Positions 8,220 to 15,930 of a DNA stretch of 43,058 bases are shown piece after piece. The translations under genes and the position numbers were made by a program. The notes beneath the pieces are model-generated. The model did not search any database. It saw nothing but the letters and a program-made list of their open reading frames with translations, and had not been told where the DNA came from. The first letter of the stretch is position 1. Each line of letters begins with the position of its first letter. Source of the stretch: Shackletoniella antarctica (GTDB lineage: Bacteria; Cyanobacteriota; Cyanobacteriia; Phormidesmidales; Phormidesmidaceae); assembly GCA_003241845.1 (NCBI GenBank), contig QBMN01000010.1, positions 1-43,058 on the forward strand. The letters are read 5' to 3'.

Positions 8220-8624
8220 CTATTGGCCAAAGAAACTCTTTACGGAATCTACGATGCCCCCAGCCGAATCTTGAGCTGCATCGGCAGCGTCTTCTACCGC
8301 CCCCTGGGTGCGGCCAAAGTCACGCTGGGCGCGGCCCTCGGCCCGATTGCCTAGGCTGTCATTGCCGCCGGTCACTTTTTCGACCTGGTTCTGCACTTGG
8401 CCAATGCCTTCTTTGGCGCGGCCTTCGATTTGGTTGGCGGTGCCGGCCCCGGCCTTGCTGTCTAATTCGCGCTCGGCCCGTTGTTGCACAACATCACCAG
8501 CTTTATTGCCCAGGGCGGCTGCCGGGGCGCTAAAGCCAAACAGCAGGCCCGAGCCAATTACCAGGGTGGCCAGACCAACGCAGAGAATACGCTGGAGCTT
8601 GGTTGCGATCGCAGTAAACGTCAT
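8220..8624 (-). CDS. CsbD-like secreted protein
   Basis: This 134-residue protein has an N-terminal signal-like segment (basic start, hydrophobic residues ~12-31, then SAPAAALG, cleavage likely after AAA). The mature part is hydrophilic and helical with repeated patterns such as EGRAKEGIGQVQNQVEKVTG and EGRAQRDFG, which recall CsbD/LEA-like stress proteins. The role is inferred as general stress or envelope protection, and no catalytic residues are visible. A strong AGGAG site stands about 9 nt before the ATG. A terminator hairpin follows at 8169-8200. Confidence 0.75.
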   Translation of the reverse strand: MTFTAIATKLQRILCVGLATLVIGSGLLFGFSAPAAALGNKAGDVVQQRAERELDSKAGAGTANQIEGRAKEGIGQVQNQVEKVTGGNDSLGNRAEGRAQRDFGRTQGAVEDAADAAQDSAGGIVDSVKSFFGQ

Positions 8625-8992
8625 AAAAAAATCTCCTGAGGGAAGTAGCGCTTACAGTAGTAAGTGCTTGTCTTATCCACTTATAGGTCGCTAACCCCCC
8701 GCCTCGAATCACCCCACAGACAGGCATCGTCTGCTATTTAGATACATATTTGGGCGGATGAATTCAAACCGCAATTTTCTTCGCAGGGGCGCACGGTAGG
8801 GGCGCACGGTAGGGGCGCACGGTAGGGGCGCACGGTAGGGGCGCACGGTAGTAGGGGCGCACAGCTGTGCGCCCCTACCGTTGACGAAGGCTTTAACCAA
8901 TAAATATTCATGTCAGTTCAGGAGCCACCCCTAGCGTGCCGCCCGCTGACCTGGCTTAAAATCATGGCAACCTAGAAGGCCCAGCATCCCCT
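8625..8992. other. Divergent intergenic region with tandem repeats
   Basis: This 368-base gap separates the CsbD-like gene (minus) from the FAD/SLH gene (plus). It carries the tandem array and palindrome at 8785-8878. No gene is supported, and the minus-strand frame across it is repeat-coded. Confidence 0.65.
8785..8878. repeat. Five 13-bp tandem repeats ending in a 28-bp palindrome
   Basis: Five exact copies of AGGGGCGCACGGT run from 8785 to 8849. They are followed at 8851-8878 by a perfect palindrome whose half is GTAGGGGCGCACAG. The repeat unit is the palindrome arm, so the array probably grew by copying one arm. Degenerate palindrome copies occur near 1052 and 28652. Confidence 0.92.
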
Positions 8993-11128
8993 ATGGCTAA
9001 CGCGTCTAACGTCATCACCCAGCGCAACGGCGTATTTGCCGACGGGGCCTTTACCCGCCCGGTCAATGGGGCCGAGCTAACCTGCTCCATTCTCGTAGTG
9101 GGTGGCTCGACGGCGGCCTACACCACTACCCTCGCCGCCCTGCGGCTCAACCTTGACGTGTGTGTGGTGCAGCCCCACAGGGTGGTCGGCGGCCAGTTTA
9201 CCGCCCAGGCTCTGCCCGCCTCCGACGACGGCGACCTGCTCCAGGCCAAGGCCACTCTGTACACCGTCGGTGGCGAAGAGTTTGCCATCTCTAGGTCGCA
9301 GCGGGCCTTTCGCGATCGCCAGCGCGAGCTACAGCCCGTCGGCGGCAGAAAGGTGCCCAACCCCGGCGGCGGCTGGGTCAGCCCTCTGGCCACCTACCCC
9401 GTGGTAGCGGCCACCGCCATGAATGAGGCGCTGCTGCCCTACCTGCGTGATGGGCAAAGCCCGGCCTTGGGCCAACGCCGCCTCACCCTAATTTCCTTTG
9501 CCGAACCCGTCGAGGTGCTGTTCGAGACCGTGAACGGGCGATCGAAGGTGCAGGGCGTGATTTGCCGCGACACCCAGACCGGCCACAGCTTCACCGTCAG
9601 GGCCAAAGTCACCGTCGAGGCCACCGATCTAGGCGACCTGCTAGAGGTGGGCAATATCCCCTCCTACGTGGGTCAAGAGGCCCGCCACGAGACCGGCGAA
9701 GCCATTCTGCCTGAGGATGCCCGGCCTCAGTGCCAGCAGTCGATCACTTTTGATGTGGTGGTCGAACACACGGCCCCAGGCAGGGGCGTACCCATTGGCA
9801 AACCCCAGGGGTTTGAAACCGAGGGCTGGCTTGGCCTAAAAGAATTTACCCACACCTTTTGGACTAAAGCCAAACCCGACAAATGGCAGCGGTGGGATTT
9901 CTTTAGCGACTTTGGCATCTTTCGCTATCGGCGGCTGTACCGCGCCCATACCCACGACAAAAAAGTCACCCCCGGCGATGTGTCGGTGATCAACTGGGGC
10001 ACCTCCAGCGAGCCAGACCGATCCTTCTGCTGCGGCAATGACTATCGCCCCGGTCGGCTGGTGGGGGTCAGCCGCCAAGAGCGGAACCTGCACATTCAGC
10101 GGGCGCGGCAGCGGGCACAGGCCTACATCCACTACCTGCAAACCCACGGGGCCGCCGACCTCAAACCTCGCGGCGACCTCACCTGGACCAGCGACGGCAT
10201 TGCGCTAGAACCCTACGTGCGCGAGGCCCGCCGCGCCATGGCCCTGACCACCATTCGCCACGAAGACGTGGCCGAGACCTTCTTCCCCGACCAGGCCCGC
10301 GCCCGCTGCTTTGACGACTCGGTGGGCATTGGCCAATACCACTACCTCGACCTGCACGGCAATGACGCCAAGGGCCACGTCAGCCCCAAGGGCAAAGATG
10401 TGGTGGCCCTGCCCTTCAGCCTGCCGCTGGGCGCTCTGGTGCCAAAAGACACCGACGGCCTGGTGCTGTCGGCCAAGAGCCTGGGCACTACCCACATCAC
10501 CAACGCCGCCTACCGCATGCACCCAATGGAGTGGGCGATCGGCGAAGCCAGCGGCTTTTTGGCTGTGTTTGCGGTGTGGACGGGGCTAGACCCGAGAACC
10601 CTGGCCACCGAAGAAAAACACATTCGCAAGATCCAGGGCTTCATGGCTCGCAACGGTATCCCGATCTTCTGGTTTAACGACATCAGCCACGACGACCCTG
10701 ACTTTGAGGCCATCCAGGTGCTGGCGGCGGCAGGCACTGTCCGCAGCGAAAACCCCAAAAATCTCACCTTTAGACCCCACGCCCCGGTCAGCCGCGCGGT
10801 GGTGGCCATGGCCTTGGTCAACGTGCTCAAGCTGCCGACCATGCTGCCTGAGAAGCCTACCTTTACTGATGTAGCCCCCGGTAAGCACTGGGCCTATATG
10901 CCCATCGAAACTCTCTACGCCCACGGCATGATCGCCGGGGTCGGCAAAGATCGCTTTGCCCCCGATGCCAACATTACCCGCGAACAGCTGTCATTTTTGA
11001 TCAAGCGGGCTATGCCCGAGGTCTATGACAACGCCTTTGCCCGCACGCCGATTGATCGCCAAAACCTCCAGCGCCGCGAACTCTCCCGCGTGCTCTACGA
11101 GGTGCTCAAGGGCAGGCTAGAGATTTAG
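8993..11128 (+). CDS. FAD-dependent oxidoreductase with C-terminal S-layer homology repeats
   Basis: This 711-residue fusion joins two modules. Residues ~28-560 form an FAD-dependent oxidoreductase of the PF12831-like type: a dinucleotide fold with SILVVGGSTAAYTT (~31-44), VGGQFTAQALPASDDGD (~65-81), a long middle domain, and a late FAD-contact segment GALVPKDTDGLVLSAKSLG followed by HITNAAYRMHP. Residues ~585-690 carry two S-layer homology repeats, including FTDVAPGKHWAYMPIETLYAHGMI and FAPDANITREQLSFLIKRAM. SLH domains normally bind envelope polymers, yet no signal peptide is visible at the N-terminus. The substrate is unknown. Confidence 0.82.
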   Translation: MANASNVITQRNGVFADGAFTRPVNGAELTCSILVVGGSTAAYTTTLAALRLNLDVCVVQPHRVVGGQFTAQALPASDDGDLLQAKATLYTVGGEEFAISRSQRAFRDRQRELQPVGGRKVPNPGGGWVSPLATYPVVAATAMNEALLPYLRDGQSPALGQRRLTLISFAEPVEVLFETVNGRSKVQGVICRDTQTGHSFTVRAKVTVEATDLGDLLEVGNIPSYVGQEARHETGEAILPEDARPQCQQSITFDVVVEHTAPGRGVPIGKPQGFETEGWLGLKEFTHTFWTKAKPDKWQRWDFFSDFGIFRYRRLYRAHTHDKKVTPGDVSVINWGTSSEPDRSFCCGNDYRPGRLVGVSRQERNLHIQRARQRAQAYIHYLQTHGAADLKPRGDLTWTSDGIALEPYVREARRAMALTTIRHEDVAETFFPDQARARCFDDSVGIGQYHYLDLHGNDAKGHVSPKGKDVVALPFSLPLGALVPKDTDGLVLSAKSLGTTHITNAAYRMHPMEWAIGEASGFLAVFAVWTGLDPRTLATEEKHIRKIQGFMARNGIPIFWFNDISHDDPDFEAIQVLAAAGTVRSENPKNLTFRPHAPVSRAVVAMALVNVLKLPTMLPEKPTFTDVAPGKHWAYMPIETLYAHGMIAGVGKDRFAPDANITREQLSFLIKRAMPEVYDNAFARTPIDRQNLQRRELSRVLYEVLKGRLEI

Positions 11129-11300
11129 GTGACAGAAAAAAGGGAATTCTTGGTGTCACACTACTGCAAGGTAGGCAATTTCCAAAATAGGCTGATAGCC
11201 ATTCTAGTTTCCCTTCACTTGTCCCATGTTAGGTTCCAGCCAAGCTCGGGCACTCTAAGGTTTACAAAAAACTCTCGGGAACCTTTGAGGGGCTAAGCTT

Positions 11301-12773
11301 ATGAGTCAGATATGGCAACCTCTTTGTACATTCAACAGCAACTCCACCTTATTTGGTGGCATACGCTCAGTTGCTATAAATGAGAGTCGTCAGATCATCG
11401 CTTGCGGCAACGGTGATACGACAATAAAATTGTGGGATCTTAGAAATGGTCATTCATTAGCATCTGCCTTTAGCCACGCTAAGGCTGTTCGCTCAGTTGT
11501 CTTTGATCCAAGCGGAGATAGACTCATTAGCGGCGGAGATGATGGGATCATCAGAGTATGGGATATAAATAACCTAAAAGAGTTAGGTAGCTTCAAATAT
11601 CATTCTAGATCAGTAACAACAATTGCAAAGATATCGCCCTGCAATTCTATAGTTAGCGGCAGCGATGATGGACTAATAAAAATTTTCAATCTCACAAACA
11701 GCGATGAAGCTAAGACGCTGCGAGGGCACTCAAGCTATATACAATCTATTGATGTAAGTTCACATGACAACCTAATTGCTAGTGGCAGTTGTGATTGTAC
11801 AATCAGGATTTGGAACATTGAGACATTAAAGGAAATACATTCTTTGAATGGCCACTCAAAGAGTGTACGCACCGTAGTTTTTAGCCCTGATGGTCAAACG
11901 CTTGCTAGCGGTGGTGGTGATGGCGATATCATACTCTGGAATGTAAAAACTGGTCTATCTAAATGTACAATTCAAGCTCACTTAAGTAATATACGTAGTT
12001 TAAGCTTTAGTTCCAATGGATGTTTTCTTGCAAGTGGCGGAGACGATGGCTATATAAAAATTTGGGATTTAAGCAAAGGCTTATTACATCATTCTTTTCA
12101 AGCTCACATATCGGGAGTTAGCTCAGTTGTTTTTAGCTTCAGTGATGAAATCATTTTGAGTGGTGGTCAGGATGGAGAAGTTAAGTTCTGGATCTCTGAA
12201 ACAGCGATCCCCAAAGTTGAAAAGTCAGGATTCTTTGAGAATCTATTTGGTAAACGAAAAATAGACTCTCAGTCTGACTCAAATCTCCCAATTTTTCTCT
12301 CACAAAAAGCTCAAGAAGTTACTGTAATAAACAATGAGAGTTTACCTAATCCACAGGAGCATGAGACTAAGAATGATGTTTATGGTTTCCAATGGGAGGA
12401 CGAAAGCAATCCAGTAATAGATCTAAAACTCTCTTTAGACGAGCAGAGGCGATTGCGTAAGAAATGGAAACGTGAAGAAGAAAAACGCAAAAAAGAACAA
12501 CGCGACAAGGAAAGACTCCGTATAAGAGAAGAACGCTTAAAGTTAGACCGTCAAAGAGAAGATCGCCTCAGGGCTGAGCAAAAGTTACGAGAAGAAAAAC
12601 TCAAGCAGCAAAAGGAAACAACTTCCAAAAGCGAAAATTTGTCAAGTCAGAGCAATTTAATAAGTGATTTACTGGTTGGCATTCTATCGAACGGCTCCGG
12701 TGAAAAGACTTATGTAGAGGGATATCGCCGTAAGGATGGGACACAAGTCAAAGGTCATTACCGTAATAAGTAA
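11301..12773 (+). CDS. WD40 repeat protein with charged coiled coil
   Basis: Seven WD40 repeats cover residues ~20-300, each ending like IKLWDL, IRVWDI, IKIFNL, IRIWNI, IILWNV, IKIWDL and VKFWIS, enough for one propeller. A linker (~300-375) leads to a strongly charged coiled coil (~380-440, rich in RRLRKKW and EEEKRKKEQR patterns). The protein ends in GYRRKDGTQVKGHYRNK, a basic tail seen in other proteins of unknown role. WD40 propellers are scaffolds, and no enzymatic domain is seen. The gene is AT-rich (AAA, ATA and AGA codons frequent), unlike the GC-rich neighbours, which suggests recent transfer. A terminator hairpin follows. Confidence 0.85.
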   Translation: MSQIWQPLCTFNSNSTLFGGIRSVAINESRQIIACGNGDTTIKLWDLRNGHSLASAFSHAKAVRSVVFDPSGDRLISGGDDGIIRVWDINNLKELGSFKYHSRSVTTIAKISPCNSIVSGSDDGLIKIFNLTNSDEAKTLRGHSSYIQSIDVSSHDNLIASGSCDCTIRIWNIETLKEIHSLNGHSKSVRTVVFSPDGQTLASGGGDGDIILWNVKTGLSKCTIQAHLSNIRSLSFSSNGCFLASGGDDGYIKIWDLSKGLLHHSFQAHISGVSSVVFSFSDEIILSGGQDGEVKFWISETAIPKVEKSGFFENLFGKRKIDSQSDSNLPIFLSQKAQEVTVINNESLPNPQEHETKNDVYGFQWEDESNPVIDLKLSLDEQRRLRKKWKREEEKRKKEQRDKERLRIREERLKLDRQREDRLRAEQKLREEKLKQQKETTSKSENLSSQSNLISDLLVGILSNGSGEKTYVEGYRRKDGTQVKGHYRNK

Positions 12774-12798
12774 TAGAAAGTAGTGGATAGAGTAAAAA

Positions 12799-12829
12799 GA
12801 ACCCCGGTTTTTTAGAAAAACCGGGGTTC
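12799..12829. terminator. Terminator between WD40 gene and ctaE remnant
   Basis: AACCCCGGTTTTT pairs with AAAAACCGGGGTT around a TAG loop. It lies between two convergent genes and can serve both. A hairpin with the same core is found at 36763-36795. Confidence 0.8.
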
Positions 12830-12848
12830 TGCATTGTGGGAAGGGTAC

Positions 12849-13312
12849 CTAAATCAGCGTCAGCAGATAGATTAGGCTAAACAGCACAATCCACACCACA
12901 TCCACAAAGTGCCAGTAGATCTCGGCCATCTCGGGGCCAACGTGGGTGATGTCGTTGTAGTGGTTGGCCCGGCGCGATCGCCACAGCACCCCCAAAATCA
13001 GCACCAGCCCAATAAACACATGCAGACCGTGAAAGCCCGTCAGCAGGTAAAAGCAGTTGCTAAACAGGTTGGTCTTCAGCCCGTAGCCCAGGTTCATATA
13101 CTCATAGACCTGACCAGCCAAAAACACCGCCCCCATAGCAGCGGTAATGCCAAACCACTGGCGCATCCCCGCCAGGTCGTTCTTCTTAATTGCCTTGGTG
13201 CCCAGGTTAATCACCAAACTGCTCGACACCAGAATAAAGGTGTTGATGGCGGGCAGCAGCAGCTCGACCCCGGTTTCCTTAGGCGGCCACTCGGCCTTGC
13301 TGCCCCAAAACT
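12849..13312 (-). pseudogene. ctaE: 5'-truncated duplicate of ctaE (cytochrome c oxidase subunit III)
   Basis: This fragment encodes the C-terminal ~150 residues of subunit III (from FWGSKAEWPPKE to LTLI) and matches the intact ctaE at 15251-15862. Alignment by eye gives 457 bp without gaps (12855-13311 against 15257-15713), with five substitutions at 12867, 12873, 12900, 12903 and 13270 and an identical run from 12904 to 13269. The N-terminal ~50 codons are missing; homology stops at 13311, where foreign AT-rich DNA begins. The substitution at 13270 changes a Glu of the intact copy to Gly, and the last residue is Ile instead of Leu. A 126-residue frame remains open but has no proper start. 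Confidence 0.93.
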
Positions 13313-13411
13313 AATGTTTAATTCCTTAAGAAGCGGGTGTTAGCCAGCAAATCTAACGGATAATGCCGAGCATGGAGGGTCTTATCCAGCGGATCTGACA
13401 CTTAATACATA

Positions 13412-13421
13412 GTTATGCCGC
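13412..13421 (+). other. Putative cassette left boundary (R' box GTTATGC)
   Basis: GTTATGCCGC at 13412-13421 is the exact reverse complement of GCGGCATAAC at 14071-14080, the outer R box of the attC-like site. In an integron cassette the bases after the boundary G must complement the R box at the far end, and here ten of ten do. No attI or upstream attC is convincing. Confidence 0.6.
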
Positions 13422-13555
13422 TTAACCCTCTGTGGGGACGTAACCATCAACTTATCTGTTTGAGCTAGATTCAAGTCAGCATATTTCTTTCCAATTTGGG
13501 AAGGCTTTGAATTGGATGTTGAGGAAATCTATCAATCTAAATAGATCTTTGAAAT

Positions 13556-14018
13556 ATGGATGAGACGCTGCGTACAGTATTTATGGGAATAGCTACTCTG
13601 GTAGCAGTTTTTTCATTCTTCAATACCACAAGGTTATGGAGAAAAGCTAATCGACCTATTTTGTCAGCATTTGTCGAAACTCACTCGACTGGAAATGTGG
13701 CAACCATGTATAACTTGTTGATCATTAACAGCGGTAATCGCCCAGCAGTCAATGTTTGTCTAGATTTGAAGTTAAGTGATGAGGATTTCGGGAAATGTTG
13801 GACTAACATCAAGTAAATCTGAAGATAATATATGGAGATATAGAAGTTCCTTGCCTATTGAAATTACTTACCAAGATTTAGAAGGGAAAAAATACGTTTC
13901 TGCATTGACTTTAGTGGTGAAATATTCAAAAGCCTTTGCAGGTATGGAATGGTCAGGCAAAACGCACAAGCGGGAGGATGTAGTGAAGCTGCTTAAGCAA
14001 ATTGTAGATTCGATATAG
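13556..14018 (+). pseudogene. Disrupted small membrane-anchored protein in the cassette
   Basis: Two overlapping frames make up one broken gene. The first (13556-13816) begins with an N-terminal membrane segment (residues ~8-22, VFMGIATLVAVFSFF) and then RLWRKANRPILSAFVETH and NSGNRPAVNVCLDLKL. The second (from about 13790 to 14018, one frame over) gives GLTSSKSEDNIWRYRSSLPIEITYQDLEG and a plausible C-terminus. The join near 13790-13800 suggests an internal deletion that also shifted the frame, so the product is probably not made intact. The family is not recognised. Base use is AT-rich. It is the only gene between the proposed cassette boundary at 13412 and the attC-like site at 14074-14160. 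Confidence 0.6.
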
Positions 14019-14073
14019 TAGAAAAAGTCTGTAATGGCAGTCACTCAACGTGAACTATTCGTAATGAAATGCG

Positions 14074-14160
14074 GCATAACAACCCTGGTGCAGCGGATTG
14101 ACATACACGACTTGACGAAGTTGCAGCGCAATTGGCAACCGCTGACCAGGAACGTTATGA
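14074..14160 (+). other. Integron attC-like recombination site
   Basis: The 87-bp site has the attC layout. Outer box GCATAAC (14074-14080) faces GTTATGA (14154-14160). Next to them, each after a 3-base AAC spacer, lie the arms CCTGGTGCAGCGGATTG (14084-14100) and CAACCGCTGACCAGG (14136-14150). They pair over all 15 bases of the shorter arm, leaving G14090 and A14098 unpaired on one side, as the extrahelical bases of attC do. The 35-base tip between the arms holds two small hairpins. Spacers are shorter than in most attC sites. No integrase gene is in the window. Confidence 0.68.
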
Positions 14161-14208
14161 GCAGAGTAACTATGCTACCTACAAAACCCATCATATTTTG
14201 TGCGAACT

Positions 14209-14760
14209 ATGCGCTCAAACGTCGATCCTAAAAAGCTAGAGCAGCTGATGGACATCTTAGGCAAAGAAGCCCGTGGTGCAGGCTCCATATACTTTACAGG
14301 CGGTGCCAGTGCTCTACTCATTGGGTGGCGTAGTTCTACCGTCGATGTCGATATTCGCTTAGACCCCGAACCCCCAGGCATTTTTCAGGCAATTGCTAAA
14401 CTTAAGCAAGACCTAAATATCAACATCGAACTTGCCTCTCCGCAAGACTTCTTGCCCCCCCTACCAGGATGGCGTGAAAGGAGTGTATTCATTGGAAAAA
14501 AAGGTCAAATCTTCTTCTACCATTATGATTTCACTGCCCAAGCCCTCTCGAAACTTTCAAGGGGATATGATCGTGATATCAATGATGTTCAAGCAATGTT
14601 CGAGCAGGGATTATTTTCATTAGCAAATTTGCGCGATTGCTTTGAGGCCATTGAACCCGATTTGATTCGCTTTCCTTCTCTCAATCCTGATGCTCTCAAA
14701 AGCAGAGTCGAAAACTTCATTGAGCAGGCTGACCAAATGCAAGCAGAGGGGCCATCATGA
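14209..14760 (+). CDS. DUF6036-like nucleotidyltransferase
   Basis: This small protein of about 183 residues resembles the DUF6036/nucleotidyltransferase fold. It has the GGAS motif (residues ~31-34) followed by the acidic DVDI pair (~46-49) within IGWRSSTVDVDIRL, the hallmark of minimal nucleotidyltransferases, then ASPQDFLPPLPGW. Such proteins commonly form toxin-antitoxin or AMPylation pairs with a small partner, and the next gene overlaps by 4 bases (ATGA), so coupling is likely. The function here is inference. A GTG nine bases upstream (14200) is an alternative start; no clear ribosome site was found for either. It begins about 50 bases after the attC-like site and is AT-rich. Confidence 0.75.
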   Translation: MRSNVDPKKLEQLMDILGKEARGAGSIYFTGGASALLIGWRSSTVDVDIRLDPEPPGIFQAIAKLKQDLNINIELASPQDFLPPLPGWRERSVFIGKKGQIFFYHYDFTAQALSKLSRGYDRDINDVQAMFEQGLFSLANLRDCFEAIEPDLIRFPSLNPDALKSRVENFIEQADQMQAEGPS

Positions 14761-15053
14761 ATTTAACTGAGTTGCCAGGGGCAGAGCTAATTTTTCCTGG
14801 GCTGAAGGATCTACACAACGGCAAGGCTGATACCGTCGGGGCTTTGCTGGTTGCGATCGCATCAACCCGCTTAACCGCAGCGGGCTTAAATGTTCCCAAA
14901 GATCATCTAGTTCCAGAGCCAGAACTGGCCCTGTATGCACGTCTTCAGGCTGAGCGAGACGATGCCTATCCTTACTACAACGCTTTGCTCAGCAGCCTCA
15001 ATAGCTTTTGCAATGCCCTTGAACTCAGTTATCGATACGAGCAGTCTCAGTAA
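14757..15053 (+). CDS. Small partner protein of the nucleotidyltransferase
   Basis: This 98-residue protein overlaps the previous gene by ATGA. The N-terminal half has a GLKDLHNGKADTVGALLVAIASTRLTAAGL stretch in which the short pieces GLKDLHNGK and GALLVAIAS stand out, and the C-terminal half is helical (ALLSSLNSFCNALELSYRYE). No enzymatic motif is visible. The tight coupling suggests a protein partner of the nucleotidyltransferase, possibly the second half of a toxin-antitoxin-like pair. The function is unknown. The frame contains a HIP1-like GCGATCGC, so parts may be long resident in cyanobacteria. Confidence 0.7.
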   Translation: MNLTELPGAELIFPGLKDLHNGKADTVGALLVAIASTRLTAAGLNVPKDHLVPEPELALYARLQAERDDAYPYYNALLSSLNSFCNALELSYRYEQSQ

Positions 15054-15178
15054 ACTAGTGCTGCACTACTGCGACAGAGTCGCCTGGATCGCCCCCGTGC
15101 CCACCGGGCGCAACGGCGAATACATCAGCGTCATGACTTGCTTTAGCGCTCCAGGGCAGAGCTAAAGCCACAAAAAAA

Positions 15179-15213
15179 CTAGCGGGGGTATTGCACTGCA
15201 ATACCCCCGCTAG
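15179..15213 (-). terminator. Terminator of ctaE
   Basis: CTAGCGGGGGTATTGCA pairs with TGCAATACCCCCGCTAG. On the minus strand the stem is followed by a run of T (CAAAAAAA on plus), so it is a strong intrinsic terminator for the ctaCDE transcript. Confidence 0.88.
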
Positions 15214-15250
15214 GCGAAGATTCTCAACGAGACTGTGCGATCAGCTGGCT

Positions 15251-15862
15251 CTACAGCAGCGTCAGCAGGTAGATCAGGCTAAACAGCACAATCCACACCA
15301 CGTCTACAAAGTGCCAGTAGATCTCGGCCATCTCGGGGCCAACGTGGGTGATGTCGTTGTAGTGGTTGGCCCGGCGCGATCGCCACAGCACCCCCAAAAT
15401 CAGCACCAGCCCAATAAACACATGCAGACCGTGAAAGCCCGTCAGCAGGTAAAAGCAGTTGCTAAACAGGTTGGTCTTCAGCCCGTAGCCCAGGTTCATA
15501 TACTCATAGACCTGACCAGCCAAAAACACCGCCCCCATAGCAGCGGTAATGCCAAACCACTGGCGCATCCCCGCCAGGTCGTTCTTCTTAATTGCCTTGG
15601 TGCCCAGGTTAATCACCAAACTGCTCGACACCAGAATAAAGGTGTTGATGGCGGGCAGCAGCAGCTCGACCTCGGTTTCCTTAGGCGGCCACTCGGCCTT
15701 GCTGCCCCAAAACACAAGAAAGACCGCAAAAAAGCCCGCAAACATCAAAAATTCTGAGCACAAAAAGGTAATCAGGCCGAGCACCCGCAAATCTTCGTGC
15801 TCTTCGTGGGCTGCCACCTCATGGCCAGTGACGACCGGCGTGGAATCTACAGTGCCTTGCAT
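15251..15862 (-). CDS. ctaE: Cytochrome c oxidase subunit III
   Basis: This is subunit III of the aa3-type terminal oxidase in the respiratory membrane. The 203-residue protein has about five hydrophobic segments (e.g. FLCSEFLMFAGFFAVFLVF, FILVSSSLVINLGT, GMRQWFGITAAMGAVFLAG, FYLLTGFHGLHVFIGLVLILG, YWHFVDVVWIVLFSLIYLL). The conserved YWHFVDVVWI near the C-terminus is diagnostic. It is the last gene of the ctaC-ctaD-ctaE operon, 68 bases after ctaD, and is followed by a terminator at 15179-15213. Its last 150 codons are duplicated at 12849-13312. Confidence 0.95.
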   Translation of the reverse strand: MQGTVDSTPVVTGHEVAAHEEHEDLRVLGLITFLCSEFLMFAGFFAVFLVFWGSKAEWPPKETEVELLLPAINTFILVSSSLVINLGTKAIKKNDLAGMRQWFGITAAMGAVFLAGQVYEYMNLGYGLKTNLFSNCFYLLTGFHGLHVFIGLVLILGVLWRSRRANHYNDITHVGPEMAEIYWHFVDVVWIVLFSLIYLLTLL

Positions 15863-15915
15863 AGGGTACGTGGGGGTAAGGAGTTGGATGGGTCAGGAGA
15901 TGGCTGGCTGAATGC

Positions 15916-15928
15916 TGGGCATTGCCCA
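15916..15928. repeat. Dispersed palindrome, short copy 3
   Basis: TGGGCATTGCCCA followed by CCCTACCG is a shorter version of the palindrome at 3941, with the same AATGCT on its left. It lies between ctaD and ctaE. Confidence 0.7.
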
Positions 15929-15930
15929 CC

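Noticed and set aside
8785-8878. CRISPR-like array
   Set aside because: Units are contiguous 13-mers without spacers.
13351-13418. A second attC-like site ending at the cassette left boundary
   Set aside because: ATCTAAC and GTTATGC could be outer boxes, but the inner arms do not pair beyond GGATAA/TTATCC and leave a long unpaired stretch.
14034-14231. A 65-residue open frame
   Set aside because: It crosses the attC-like hairpin and has no coding features.
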